From Salminus brasiliensis (taxonomy: Eukaryota > Chordata > Actinopteri > Characiformes > Bryconidae), in NCBI RefSeq assembly GCF_030463535.1, contig NC_132888.1, positions 10,182,081 through 10,246,080 of the forward strand: a stretch of 64,000 nt of DNA. The letters run 5' to 3'. The notes beneath the pieces are model-generated. The model was not told where the DNA came from. It did not search any database and saw only the letters and a list, made by a program, of their open reading frames with translations. A program made the position numbers and the translations under genes. This document shows, piece by piece, positions 31,901-44,600 of this stretch; within the stretch, counting starts at the first letter, position 1; each line of letters starts with the position of its first letter.

Positions 31901-34900
31901 GCAATTAAGATGGGTTTCTTTCAGAATTTCTTTTCTGCTTGTTTACAGCTAATCATATTCATGTACAAGGGGTTCCTTTGTTGTGTGTTCATTACCTAGT
32001 CTTATGTCATATTCCTAGAGCTTTCAGACTTAACACATCACTTATAACTATTGTTATATTTATATGAAATGCTTTTTGACAAAACAACTTTAGGAAGATT
32101 TAAGAAGAGTTTACTCACATAAAACCTTCAGCCGTTGTTTTGTGTAGGATTTTCCTTCAGTGTTTTCTGCTGTGCAGGTGTACTCACCGGCATGTGATTC
32201 GGACACATTATGAGAGAAACTTAGAGTGTTGCTCTCTTTTTTTGTAAACACCACATCTTCTGTGTTTGTGCGAGAGGTTCTGCTCAGTGTCATGCTTGCC
32301 ATAGGATAGCTTTTTACAGTGCACTTGATGGAAAGCATTTCATTCTCCCTTATAGTCTGTATCATGATCAGATCAGGTTTACTTGGTGGATCTATAAAAT
32401 AAATAATTGGACAAGAGATTAAATGTTTTCTACCAAAGGAATATCACTGCACAGTTTTTTATGTAGCATATTTAAAAACACTGCAACTTTGTAATGTACT
32501 GACCTGAGTACTAAAAAAGAAGCAGTGCAAATATTAAGCAGGATTATGTGAGAATTTGCCTTTCTTGGCTCCCTCTACAGTCAGGAAGTGTAATTCACAC
32601 TTTGAGCTATTCACTTACATTTTATAATTACATTCCTGGACAAGCCGACAGATACAGAATCATTATTAAAGAAGTGAAAGAAGCATGTGGCCATGTTTTT
32701 TTTTTTTTTTTTTTTTGGGGGGGGGGGGGGGTATGTACAGGTTTCGAGGAATGGGAATGAATGCCCCTAGTTCACTATAGTGTGTGTGTGTTCACTACCA
32801 CAGATGGGTTCAATGCGAAGGACACATTTCGCTGTGCATAGTACAGTGACAAATACGTACACCTTTTTTTTACCTTTTATATGGCAATAAAAATTTTACA
32901 AAATATTTTCTTCATGCACTCAGTGAATACACAATGAACCCAAAGGTGCCCAGTTCTTGCATTTCTTCCACAAAGCACATCACAGCCAAAGCGATTTTCA
33001 GTGGACATCATTACTATTACAACATTTACACAGCTACTTAGCATCATTAATCATACTGGAATTATAGTTTACGCCAATGGTTTCTGCTCATTTTTGTAGT
33101 CATCATGCCAATATACAGTAGTAGATTCAGCATGGCATAAATATATGAGTATTACATCTAATATGACTTAAATTAGCAAAGAACAAATATATCCTATTGA
33201 ACATAAAGAAAGAAGTACTTACAGAGTACATCAACTTTAAATTCAGGGGATTTTGATCCTGTACCAATAACATTCTTAGCACTGCAGATATACCATCCTG
33301 CATTTTTAATGGTCACATTCTTAATCTGATACGTCTGAGCCATTTGTGAATGAACAATATATCTCTGGGTGTCTTCCGATTTATAGGACCAGGAATAATT
33401 ATTAGGACAAGGATTGGCATTGGTTGAACAGTGGAGGTTAAGGGTTGATCTCAGCTTTATTTTATGTTCACCTTGAATAGAAGTGTTTTCTGGAGCATCT
33501 GTAAAGAGAAAACAAATGTTAATGTTTTCTAAAATCAAATGTTGAGCTTTTTATGTTTTAGATTGGAGTTCACAGGGTGTGGCTGTTTTCAAAGAAATGT
33601 CATCATTCAAATTTGTATGGGTTGTTTTGAGATATTTGTAACATTTGTAACTCATTTAATGTACAGAACAATTGTATTACTTTACATGAGTGTAATATTG
33701 CAATATTTGGGAGGTTTTCTTGGTATAAAAGATCACATTTTTTGAACATTCCAGTTCACAAGATGATGTCTTTACAAAAACAAACACATCTATTATATTA
33801 AAATATTAAAACTCACTAAATCTCACTTTGTAAAACAGTTTATATGACATAGCTTGCCCAAGATGAACTGAGTACTTACACCTCACAGATATCTCAGTTG
33901 AGGTAGCGTTTGTAGACCCTATTTCATTTGTGGCCTGACAGTGATACCATCCGGAATGGCTTTGTTTTAGTCCTGTAATAAGTAAAGTTCTCTTCTGTTC
34001 ATTCAAATGTATATTATTTCTGTACCAGGAATAGAGAGCTGCTGGATTGCTGTCCTGCACCAAACATGTCAGTTCGAGTGTGTCTCCTACTTTGACCTTG
34101 CTTGGTTCTGCTTTGACACGAACATCTTTTGGAGCGTCTGTTAAACACAGACAATTTGATGTCATTTCTGTTCAACTCATGAATACAAGATCACTTGTTG
34201 GAATTTGCTAAAAATAATTCAAGAAACAGAAAACTGTCATTCACTCACTGATTTGCAGATATTCTTAAACTTACATTTAACACTGATTTTGACAATAGAT
34301 GAAGAGTTCTTCCCCAGAAGGTTTCTGGCTTCACAGCGGTATTCTCCGCTATGTTCTGGTTTTATGTCATTCAGTGTATAGTATTTGTTGGATGAGGAAG
34401 TCTCAATTAGATTGTTGTTTTTAAACCATGTGAAGGAAGCATTAGGATAAGCCTTGGTGGAGCAGGTGAGAGTGATATGATCTCCTTCTTTTACGTTGTG
34501 AGAGTTTGCCAATAATTCAGTTTGTCTGGGTGCATCTTGATAAACACATGAAGAAAACTTTCATTTAAAAAATATACAATTTTAAGAAGGGTAATAATAT
34601 TGGGCCTTATTCACCAATTGGTCTTAAGCAGAAATTTCTTCTTAAAACCCACATAGAAAGATCTTTTGTTTAATGAACAATTCTGGGGTCTAAAAATACA
34701 TCCTGAATCCGACAAACATTTTGCTATGACTTTTCTCAGGAACAAACTTGGTGAATAATACCAGGAACAATATTGGTGAATGAGGCCTTTTTTTACTCAC
34801 ACAGTGATACGGTCACAGTGTGTTGAGCTTGGAGGCGGAGGCAGACGTAAACGCAGGTCTTTATTAAAAAGAAAGTAAGCAAAACCAAACAAACAGAACA

Positions 34901-37900
34901 CAAGGAAACAAACCAAAAACTAACAAAAGAAAAAAAAAACAGCCCAAGCTAACACACTGCAAACTGACATGAACATGAAACCACATGATCACATTCAAGT
35001 CTAGACAAGGGAATGCTTATACAGAGACTAACAAGGGACACCTGGGAATAACAAGGGGGCGTGGTTACATAGAAGGCACAGGTGGGAACACTGTTCATTA
35101 GTGAACAGGCGGGGCTAACAAACAAACTTGAAAGCACATGGTTACGCAAAACAGAGGTAGGCATGACAGGACGGGCGGACATGACAGATACCCTTTATTG
35201 TAGTGGTAACTCAGACTTACATAAAGTAGGACACTTAAGCAAGTTATTTAAGACAAAGACAAAATATATTCTTATTTTGAATCATCTGAATCCACAAATG
35301 CATCAGCTATGTACAGTCCAGTCCTAAAAATAATGGTGCTTTGAGTGATGCCAAGGAAGAATTTTTGGTTTCATAAAGAAACTATCGATAGCAGGGTTGT
35401 GGGTTCGATTCCTGGGCTTGGCAAGCTGCCACTGTTGGGCCCTTGAGCAAGGCCCTTTACCCTCTCTGCTCCCCAGGCACTGGAGTTGGCTGCCCACCGC
35501 TCTCGGTGTGTGTGTAATCACTGCCCCTAGTTCACTAGTGTGTGTGTGTTCACTACCACAGATGGGTTAAATGCGGAGGACACATTTCGCTGTACAGTGA
35601 CAAATACGTGCACCCTTTATTTTATTTTATTTTATTAAACATGTTTGAAATAGTGATGTGTGAGTGTAAAAACCCTTTAAATTGATCAAGACCCTTTTTG
35701 TCATATTTTCTAATGCATCACTCAAGGAACCACTTCAAGCACCTTTATGTTGTTACTGTACATCTATACCTACGTTCCACTGTCAGAGTGATATTCCTGG
35801 TCTGGCAGTCATCTGTGCTTCTAGCTGGACGACACAAGAACTTTCTCCCATGATCCTCCCAGATCAAATTTAAGTTCAGCTGAGTGATTTTTTTCCCTGA
35901 TCCAGTGTTTGTCACGTTGGAAACCATTTCAGGAATGACATCAAGCCATTCAGGATAATCTGAACAGAGCTCTGATGTTGAGCACTGAATAGACACTGTG
36001 TCACCCTCTTTGACTGTCCTCTTTTCCAGTGGCTCAATATGGATCTTGCAAGGGTTGTCTACAGAAACAACCCAAAAACAGCACAGAAAGTATCTACCAA
36101 GACCCCAGACTCACATTAAGGCCTTCTCCATCACAAGTATTCAGACTAAGTTGAAAGGAAATACATGACTTACCTTTTATTGTGAGGTTCACATAATCAC
36201 TTATAAATTTTAACGTTCCTGATGTCTGTATAGTTCTGAAGCTGTAATTTCCTCCGTCATGTATTTGCAGATCATTAATTCTTAGTGTGCACAATCCTGG
36301 TTTACTATTTGCATTGCCCTGGTATTGCACTCTGTTGGAGTACTCAGAAGCCTGTGGACGATCTGGTTTGTTACTATATACAATGGTCCCATTAAATTGT
36401 TTTTCATTGCTATCATACACAGGATCTTTAAACCAGAGCAGATACATTTCATTCGAAGAATCTGTGTCATATGTGCATTTGATGGTGACACATGATCCCT
36501 CCATTACTGAAGTAGTTTTCAAGTCCACATTAGGCTTTTCGTGTGCTAGCAGTAAACTGCATAAACACAAGGTGACTAAAGGAGAAAAGCAGAAGCATTA
36601 ACATTAATGACACTTATAATTAAATCATGTTACACAGGAGAATGTACATTCAGAGTCTTGCCCCATTGGTGTAGCATGGTGGGTTTGCCTGGTCAGTGAA
36701 TTGAATCCTACTCCACTATGGGGTGTTGTTACCCATTATGCTACATCAACTACAGTCAATAATGCAAAATCACACATTGTTAAATATAATTATTACTGTA
36801 CAGTGTACACTTCTAATGATAAAGACGCTTGAAATGATTCTTTGAGAGATGCCATAAAAGGACCACTTCTGGTTCTATAAAGAACTATGTTCTCCACACT
36901 CACATGTTGCTTTATTGTGCCAAAAGTGGTTTTTCAAAGGCATCGTTCAAAGAACCATTTGAAGCACCTTTACTTTTAGTAGGGGTTAATGTAGTCTAAA
37001 AGGGGCCACAGTAAAAATGGACATTCCTTGGTTGCACCTTACTCTTACACTGCTTGGCTGATGTTCACAAATTTTAAAACAAAAGTCTCACCAGCAGAGG
37101 TGAAATATGTAATGTTTGAAGTGTTTACCATTTTTGCATACATTACAGTAATCAAAGATATATTATTTCAGCAAAATAAAATGATCTGATTTGACCCTAA
37201 GTTTAAGTACAGCAATACAGACTGTAAACTGGCTATAACTATAACAGAAAACATCATGGTTACTACTACAAATCCATGTAAATTAGATGCGAACTTTAAC
37301 ATTACCATGAGGAACTACAAAAACCTGAATTTAAACATATTTTGAGAGATGTAACCAACAAAACTGCTTAAAAACATCTAACACTTAACCACTCTGGAAT
37401 CTGAGGACTGTCAACCACTTTTGAGGTAGACATGTCATTGACATTTCAAGTATTGCATATACTTAAAAAACATGGGGCCTACTATTTTTACCATCACCAA
37501 CCATTCTTAATAAGACATTTCACCTAAATCCCACTTACATTACACAGTTTTGACAAGGATCATGACATCCAAGTCTCTGTATTTTCTATATTTGTTCAAT
37601 TTATGGGGACAATGGAATTGATTATTTTAAAAGCATGTCTGTAAACGGTGGTTTTGAAACACTTCATCATTCTGACATAGATTTCTTTTGGATTCTTCTC
37701 AACAACAAATCTAAGAGCTGTCTTAAGAATAGATTGGTGAATGATTCAAAAGTGTTACATAAGCTTATAGCCAGCATAAACTTAGCGCCGTTAATGCGAG
37801 AGCAGGACAAATGTCATTAATCAGATTTTTTTAATTAGCTCTAAACAGTTGCTGATATATTGTGAAAAAATATGGATTATTACGTCAGTGACTGCATTGG

Positions 37901-38130
37901 TTTGCAGGTGAGTAACTCTAGTTCATATAACAATGTAGTTAAATGATTTAAGTTCTTTGAACACAGCATCTTATTTTGTTAAGCTTAATTGATTACATGT
38001 CCAAATGTTACTATAGTATTATTTGATTTAACCTAATTACACTAAATTACCCAGGAGGGTTGTTTTTATAGAATTAAAATAAAAAGCTATACGCACCCAG
38101 TAGAAAGAGCAGCCTCCAAACAGGATTCAT
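25958..38130 (-). CDS. Gene B: CD22-like inhibitory receptor (V + 7 C2, TM, ITIM tail)
   Basis: Exons (minus): signal 38097-38130; rest of signal and V 36174-36575; C2 35774-36058, 34275-34535, 33880-34137, 33223-33498, 32119-32391, 31601-31882, 30250-30519; TM 30065-30152; tail 29218-29348, 29049-29106, 28375-28475, 27099-27162, 25958-26194. The V domain has EGSCVTIKC and F strand GNYSFRTIQ, keeping the arginine that binds sialic acid in Siglecs. Domain 2 has STSELC, giving the extra inter-domain Cys. The tail has TVYAVV (ITSM), VNYSKV (ITIM), TEYSQI (ITSM), MNYANL and DYENV, the combination used by CD22 to recruit SHP-1 and Grb2. Phases agree everywhere except between the TM exon (phase 2) and 29218-29348, which is open only in phase 0; about 1004-1006 residues are expected. 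Probable role: B-cell-type inhibitory lectin. It has one more C2 than mammalian CD22. Confidence 0.85.
31507..31536. repeat. (TATCT)n microsatellite
   Basis: Six tandem TATCT units in an intron of gene B. Confidence 0.9.
32696..32731. repeat. Poly-T/poly-G tract
   Basis: A T-run of about 21 is followed directly by a G-run of about 15 in a gene B intron, immediately before a SINE fragment. Long G-runs are prone to G-quadruplex formation and sequencing error. Confidence 0.9.
32737..32890 (+). mobile_element. SINE fragment (3' part)
   Basis: Shares CCCCTAGTTCACTA, GTGTTCACTACCACAGATGG, GGACACATTTCGCTGT and GTGACAAATACGT with the fuller copy at 35385-35636. It lacks the tRNA-like head, so it is 5'-truncated. 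Confidence 0.7.
34606..34795. mobile_element. MITE, family 3 (gene B intron)
   Basis: Ends GGGCCTTATTCACCAATTGG and TATTGGTGAATGAGGCC are inverted repeats of each other. The interior has CTTAAGCAGAAATTTCTTCTTAA and TTTTCTCAGGAACAAA. A second copy is at 55716-55968, and part of one at 42398-42610. Confidence 0.65.
34811..35186 (-). mobile_element. LTR-like dispersed repeat, copy 2, with 5-bp target duplication
   Basis: A 376-bp block flanked by GATAC on both sides (34806-34810 and 35187-35191). On the minus strand it starts TGTCATG, has CTGTATAAG (TATA-like) near 35010 and ends GTGACC. It is homologous in ordered blocks to copy 1 at 3485-3895, and its TGTCATG start is shared with the solo LTR at 5642-6189. 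It sits in a gene B intron, in the same orientation as the gene. Confidence 0.65.
35318..35765. mobile_element. MITE family 2 copy interrupted by a SINE
   Basis: The left half (GGTGCTTTGAGTGATGCCAA to TTTCATAAAGAA, up to about 35380) and right half (about 35640-35750, GCATCACTCAAGGAACC, AAGCACCTTTA) are the two inverted arms of the family 2 MITE. The SINE described in the next entry separates them. Confidence 0.6.
35385..35636 (+). mobile_element. tRNA-derived SINE
   Basis: The head contains a Pol III B-box-like GGTTCGATTCC (35402-35412). Then comes the fish SINE segment CCCTTGAGCAAGGCCCTTTA, a body ending in GTGACAAATACGTGCACC, and a (TTTTA)n-type tail. It sits inside an older MITE in a gene B intron. 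Confidence 0.75.
36820..36978. mobile_element. MITE, family 2 (gene B intron 1)
   Basis: Arms GACGCTTGAAATGATTCTTT and AAAGAACCATTTGAAGCACC are inverted copies, with TCTATAAAGAAC inside. Same family as 22322-22515 and 35318-35765. Confidence 0.65.
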
Positions 38131-40498
38131 CCTTCTATGGCTTACAGAGTGATCTGCAGGTCATGGAAAATGAGATACTTAACTGTTATTTATTGATTTT
38201 GTTTAGATTCTGAGCAACTGTAACTAAACCCAGCACAAGCACATCAGTTCTGCTCAGCTGTGGGCGGGTGTGCACGCTTGACACATTCAGTTTTAGCACC
38301 TCACAGCTGCAAATGACTCATTCTTTAGATGTAAACTTTGTGGTTCGCATGGAAGCGTTGTTGTGGAACTGAGACACTTAATCTTTTAGAAACCAAAAAT
38401 TATGTGTAACACCTTCTGCAGCTTATATTTGCAATGCAATCAGGGTAAATAATATATATAATAATATTATTTGTGTACATATAATAAGTTGATGCTAACT
38501 TTTTCTGGGTCAGAGCTTTTTTGGAAACAAGGGGGATCTACACAATATCAGTCTGGTAGTTTTAATGTTATGGCTATGTATATATACTATTATTGTGTTT
38601 AGTAATTTGTGCATTAGCTCTTATTATGTTTTTTAAAGTATTCTTATCAAATTGTTCAGACATTTCAGATTTATTCAGATGAAATATTTAACATATTTCA
38701 TCTAATTTTTATCCTGATATACACTTAAAATATTGTATACAACTGCATAAATATTATATATCAAAAATCAGGTCCATCTGTTGTAAGTGTGAAACATGAA
38801 AACACCTTGAAAAGGAGAACTTTCTGCAAAACAAAAGAAGAACTCCCCAATGTACTATAGCTATTTGCATGATCACCTACACAGAAAAACAAAAGGAAGG
38901 AAATGAAGTCTTATTTCTGTTAAAGATAAGAGGATATGCTAATATTTTCCACCTACTAGTGTGCACAGAAGCCCACTTTCTGTAGTTCTACTATTTCCTG
39001 TATTGTGTATAGTATAATATAAGGATTTGGCCTAAAAACACTTTTCAACTCCATTCACGACAAATAGGTACATGCAGGGCTTTGAAAGGCAAATTAACCA
39101 CCAGGGAAAATGTTTGTTTTATGTTTACCATTATTTTATCATAATCAACATTACACATTTAACCCAGAATATCAGTTGGTTCATGGTTTTTCAATGGTTA
39201 TAAAGTTATAAAGTAAATGCAATGGCTATATTTGTGCTGTAGATGTCGTATCCCTGGTTTCTATCACTCTAAAGACATCTGTGTCGATACATTTCTCTAC
39301 AATGAGCCATTTCACACCAAACTCACTCTGAAGTTGTTTACATCTCAAACACTAAATTATTAAACATTTCAATGGATTAATCTGTAGCGTTCCCCTTACA
39401 GAAATATCTCACCAACATAATTAGGTAATGATGTAGTACTTTCTTAAACCACACACAATTTTAATCTCTTAATAGCAAGATTTATTTTAGCTATTACAGT
39501 CTCAATTGATAACTACATAAAATCATTGTTGCCTCTGTCTTCACTCAAAGCTGTAGTAAATCAGTAAATAAAAATATCCAAGTGAAGCCTTTCCTCAATC
39601 AAGCACTTAAATGAATAAAAAAGTTTTAAGCATTTACATTTTATTTACACTAAATTTTAAGTATCAGCTTCTATCAAAAGCCACAATAATTAAGAGTGAA
39701 GGTCTTTCATTTCAGTCAAGAATAAAACCTTGTTGTTTTTACATTTTGTCTTTGAAATTGTCTGAATGTTTGAACAGGACAACAAATCAGTCCAAAATGA
39801 CTTCAGTATTTTTTAATAAATTCTTTAACAAAACAAAGCTGGACCACCTCACCACTTTTGTAAATACATTTCGATATGAGCTCCCACTCATGGATGGCTT
39901 TACACATGCATTTGCTTACAAGCTGAGAGAAATGGAACTGGCATCTGCAGTGAAAGAAGCACATGGACTGAGTTGGTAGATTAATTTTAGGATTAGGATT
40001 TTACACAATTATTAGGATCGGATTTTACACAAATATGACTTATGTTACACAGCCTTCCGCGGTTCTTGCTTTATCAAAGTTACATAGTGTTCTAAGCCTG
40101 GCGTGGCCAAAAGCAAAGAGAACATTCTCCTTATTACAAGCCAGTGAAGCATCAAAATGATTCTCAAGCTGTTATTTTAAGGTTGGGTTGCCACAAAGTG
40201 TTGCTTTCACCATTCAAATTTAAGAAGCGTTTTGTTCTTCTGTAAAGTTACCATATTATGAATATATAACATTTGGTCAGCCCATGAGAATATGCATGCA
40301 AAGTCCGCTCTCCTTGTAAAACGACAAGGCTACAATTTCCTGTAATATTTGTGCAGTTTCACAAGAGAACCACAACAATTAGGGTGTGCCTCATTTACAT
40401 ACTTCTATATACAGCATTGCTGCACCAACAGAACTTCATTGCCCTGCACGATTCGGTCAGCAAAAGCAGGGTCTTGCCCTTTTTGTCACAATCACAAC
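38131..40498. other. Intergenic region between genes B and C
   Basis: Holds the gene B promoter (minus strand, just right of 38130) and AT-rich sequence. A single 122-codon + strand frame at 39611-39979 has no recognisable domain and no codon-use signal I can defend, so I leave it uncalled. No RNA gene was seen. Confidence 0.5.
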
Positions 40499-41635
40499 TC
40501 ACTGTGAAACCCCTGTTGCCACTGCTATGATCTTATCAGCATCAGCACTCATGTCATCAATCGCAGAGTTTATGGCCTGCAGCATCACTGTGAAGGAGCG
40601 GCTGACTGATCTGGCGTGGCGTGGCATAGCCAGCTCCACTAGCTTTGTGGTGGCTGTGCTGGTGTCTTTCTCAGCCACAGAAAGCCTCCTCTTCACTTCG
40701 CTTTTGCTAATCTCCACAGACAGGAGGCAGGTTCGCAGTCCCTTTAGCTTGGTTGGATCCATGCCTCTCTGCCGCGCCAACCTCTCCACAGACTCATCAT
40801 CCAGGCAAAGAGAGATTTGGGCCTTTGTTAGAATCCGTACAGCAATGCTGGCATCCACCATGGAAGCCACCAGGGGCACAGGAATAGCAGAAACTCCAGC
40901 AGAGAGTGAAGCTGCTGCCCAGCCTAGGGCTTTGAAGGCTTCCTTCTTCTTGGCCACCAAGGTGCTGGAAAACGTAGGTAAAGCCAGCAGAAGAGCATGC
41001 GCTCTGATTTCTGGAAGGTCACCTAGCATCACCTCTAATAGCATTAGGAACTCCAGCTTTTCCAAAGCTGTAGGACACACAAGCAAAACTTTGGGCTGAG
41101 ACACTCCTTCTGCTTTCAATACCTCCAAGCTGGCCTTCTTTTTGGCCTCCAAGGTTTTTTCTGTGTCCTTATCTGACGCCAGCAAGGCAAAATACACATC
41201 TTTCTGCAATGACCGTGCCTCTCTCCAGACAGCGACCATGTTTGAACTTGAGTTTTGTGTGAAGGTCATGATAATAGAATTGTACCGTATGATTTTATAT
41301 CGCTCCAAGTAATTCTCAGGGTCAAAAGGAGTGTTGCTGGGAATTGCAGGCAAATCCCACAGGCGGAAATCTGGATGCTTTGGATTCGGGAAAACAGCCA
41401 GTTCATCCGGAGCTGCAGAAGAAGGACAGAGAGCAGCTCCTTCATTCCCAACACCAAGCCCTCTGAGAGAGTTAATAAAGGCTGCTTTCTCACCTCCCCT
41501 CTCCCCTACCAGGGCAATGTTTATACGACTTATCAACATGTCTTCAACCGCATCCTTAATGTCTGAAATGTTGTTCTTCTCAATAGACTCTTTTAGGCTC
41601 TCCAGGAGATTAAGACTTTTAATCACTTCAGCCAT
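40499..41635 (-). CDS. Gene C: IRG-like protein with degenerate GTPase motifs
   Basis: A single coding exon of 378 codons, the usual gene structure of immunity-related GTPases. The acceptor TTTAG lies at 41646-41645, just before the ATG. Family features are an N-terminal helical segment, a P-loop region (IALVGERGGEKA, residues 39-50), the switch-like WDLPAIP, the LGDLPEIRAHALLLALP block and a C-terminal helical part with GVSAIPVPLVASMVDASIA. The P-loop breaks the GxxxxGK(S/T) rule, with Glu for the second Gly and Ala for Ser/Thr. DxPG reads DLPA, and the expected (T/N)KxD is SDKD at best. I therefore infer a quasi-GTPase, as for IRGQ, that may not bind GTP normally. IRG proteins act on vacuoles and membranes in cell-autonomous immunity. 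Its GC content is higher than that of its neighbours. Confidence 0.85.
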   Translation of the reverse strand: MAEVIKSLNLLESLKESIEKNNISDIKDAVEDMLISRINIALVGERGGEKAAFINSLRGLGVGNEGAALCPSSAAPDELAVFPNPKHPDFRLWDLPAIPSNTPFDPENYLERYKIIRYNSIIMTFTQNSSSNMVAVWREARSLQKDVYFALLASDKDTEKTLEAKKKASLEVLKAEGVSQPKVLLVCPTALEKLEFLMLLEVMLGDLPEIRAHALLLALPTFSSTLVAKKKEAFKALGWAAASLSAGVSAIPVPLVASMVDASIAVRILTKAQISLCLDDESVERLARQRGMDPTKLKGLRTCLLSVEISKSEVKRRLSVAEKDTSTATTKLVELAMPRHARSVSRSFTVMLQAINSAIDDMSADADKIIAVATGVSQ

Positions 41636-41647
41636 GTCTGTGACCTA

Positions 41648-44600
41648 AAGAGCAAAAGAAAGAGGTTTACAGTTCATTTTATTTGCTACTGTATTAGGTC
41701 AGTTAAATGTTTAGGGTAGACAGAGCACAAGACTCAACTATACCATCTGCATGCATGTGACATCATCTTCTTTAAGCATACACATCAACTGTGTACACAT
41801 TTCCATTACAAAGGTATGAAACAACATAAATCTACTTAAGAGGTAAACTAATAGATCACTTTATTTATCCCATGGGGAAAGTCAGTTTTCACAGCAGCGA
41901 AATCAAACAAGAGAGCAGCATAATAAAGGCACTTAAAATAGTAGTAAGAAGTGGCAAATAGGAAACAGTAAACCTGACTATAAATACAGCTATAACAATA
42001 AATACAGCTATAATATACATGATATAACCCAATTATATAAATAAGAAGTACTAGAAAAAGTGATTGCAGTGCAGTAATTACATTAATATAATGTAATATA
42101 CAGAATGAATTATGTATAATGTAACAGTGCAGTAACTACATTGATATAATGTAGTGATGTAAGGCATCCTGGGGTATCAGTACAGTATAAGTGATAAACA
42201 ATAGAGTTTTAAAGTGGCAGTGCAGATGACAGAGCTGTGTGGCAGTACATAGTGATGAACGGAATATTGTCCGATAGAGAAACAGTGGGACTGTTCTATT
42301 AGTACACTCAGTGCACAATAATGTAACAATGTAATAATGTAAAAATATAAACTGTATATTACTGTAATCATTCACGTGTCAACAAAAAAAATTACGTTAT
42401 TGTACGTTCTTAAGAACATATTCTTTCAGAAAACCCACGGTTACAGTTTGCACAAAGATTCTGACATTTACCAATGTTTTCTTATTTGGGCATGAGCAGA
42501 GCTGTGAACTATTGTGCAGTTTAAAAACATAAATGTGACATATGAGTTTTTGTTAGGACTTTTCTCAAGAACAAATTATTAGAAAGATGTTGTTAAATCA
42601 GGCACAATGCTATCAGTAACTGATAACATCAGACTCCCCTAAACCTGGAATGAATGAACTTAACTCTCACATTCTTTTTATGTGTTAGCTATATTTATGA
42701 ATATGCATTGCTTGTATTTGTAATTAGTAATGTATTGTTGTACAATCAAGTATTGTATACTATTGATATGTGTTTTTATTGTTGTTGTCCCTCATCTTAT
42801 TAAAATGTCAAATAAAACAGATAAAATACAAATAAAACAAAAGTCCAAACTATTGCCTGAGTGTTTAAAGCAAAACCTGTTTCAAGTTTTATAGTGTTAG
42901 TTTTGTTTGTAAAGATTTAAAAGGTATGTATGGCCACTAACAGAAATTACTATTTAATAAGTCAATAGATAGTCCTCTGTTAAACTTCTATAGTCTAACT
43001 GACAGTAGCTATAGCAAATAAGTGTCACTGCTGTCCCTCATCTGGGGAGAACTGTAACAAATAAACAATTGGGCACCTTCACACACACTTATTGTGGAAT
43101 ATATCATTGCTATTTGATGAAAAACCTGTATCGCCATCTTTGTCATTGTTCAATTTTTGACATAATATGAATCTGACAGACCTAAATAAATGCTCCAAAA
43201 TGAGTTGGAAGAAATTATGTGCGTTGACTTCCATTGAAAGTTAAGAAAGTTATTATTCTTAAATTAAGAATCCTAAGAGATTTTTGTGTGTCAGCAACAA
43301 TATGATATATAGCATGTGCATCTATTTTGACATGTCCATATTATTTGTGTATAAAAACTCACAGAAAAAGCATATATTAACATCTGCAGTGTTTGTAGAG
43401 TAGTGCATAAAAGAACAATGTTAAGATTTTCACATTCTCAGGGCTATAAATGACAGGACTGGTGGTTGATCATGTAGCTCTGTAGATAGATGTAATGTAA
43501 TAATGTAATTGCTAATGTAATTGTACCATCTTATATTTTGCTCAAATAACAGAATATGTCTAATCAATGAATGAAAAAATACCATAATAAACCTGTGAGA
43601 TTGGTGTAATCTGCACTGTTCTATACATCAGTGTCTTAATCCCGTACATTCTGAGAACTACTTCATATAAATGCAATATTGTAGAATATACTGATTTAGA
43701 TCTTATTAAAAACACCTTACTCACCTGAAGTCACAGAGTTGTGATGGGCTGATAATGAGTCCAAACTTGAAGCTACTCTTCTCAGGAGCAAGAGGGTTCT
43801 GACAGTGAAACACTGGTGTCTGTGGAACATTCTAATCCAGTAATCCAGGGCCTAATCTTCTTAGACATACGTACAAACACAGCAGCTCTCATCACACACT
43901 CAATAATATAAAGGAGCAGTACATGATTGTAAAAAAAATATAAAAACATATATAACATATTATAAAAAGTGACAGGTGGATACTCTGCTTAGCATATAAC
44001 CTTACAGTTATGTAGCTCTATCACATGTTGAATAGAGGACTGTGTCTGTAATGAACTGTTTTAATGTGTTGATTAAGACATATTTTAATAGTAAAGAGAA
44101 ACATGAATATAGACAATGGTATTAATGGTATTTTGATTTCTATATGTCATTATGTTTATTAATGAATTGATGAAAAAATGCAACAAGATAATCCACCAAA
44201 ATGAACAGAAGGGGGCAGCAGAAGAACAGTTTATTAATGAACACTCGAGTTTAGCTTTTCTCTGTACATGCTTTTACACATTGCTTTACATTCAGCTTTG
44301 CACATCAGTAAACAAGACAATCAAAGCATTAATAATAATTTAAAAGGCTCATATCACATTTTTTTGTATTACTAAACGGATGATTAATATGGTGCCAAAT
44401 TCAAAGAGAACTCAAAGCTGAAAAACTCCTTCTGTCATGGTGTAGTATGAATGAACGAACTGTTGAAGACTAAGCAATAAGCAGAGATATTGAGTTGGTT
44501 CTTGTGACATCAGAGAAACAGTAAATGTGATGTAATACATACTACTGTACACACATACTATTACATAATGTTATAACGTGTGGGAAGTGAGTTTTTCATT

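Noticed and set aside
39611-39979. 122-codon + strand reading frame between genes B and C
   Set aside because: No recognisable domain, no neighbouring exon with fitting phase, AT-rich first half; could be chance.
40386-41099. 237-codon + strand reading frame
   Set aside because: It is the antisense of gene C (IRG-like), whose protein matches the family; the + strand translation has no domain features.
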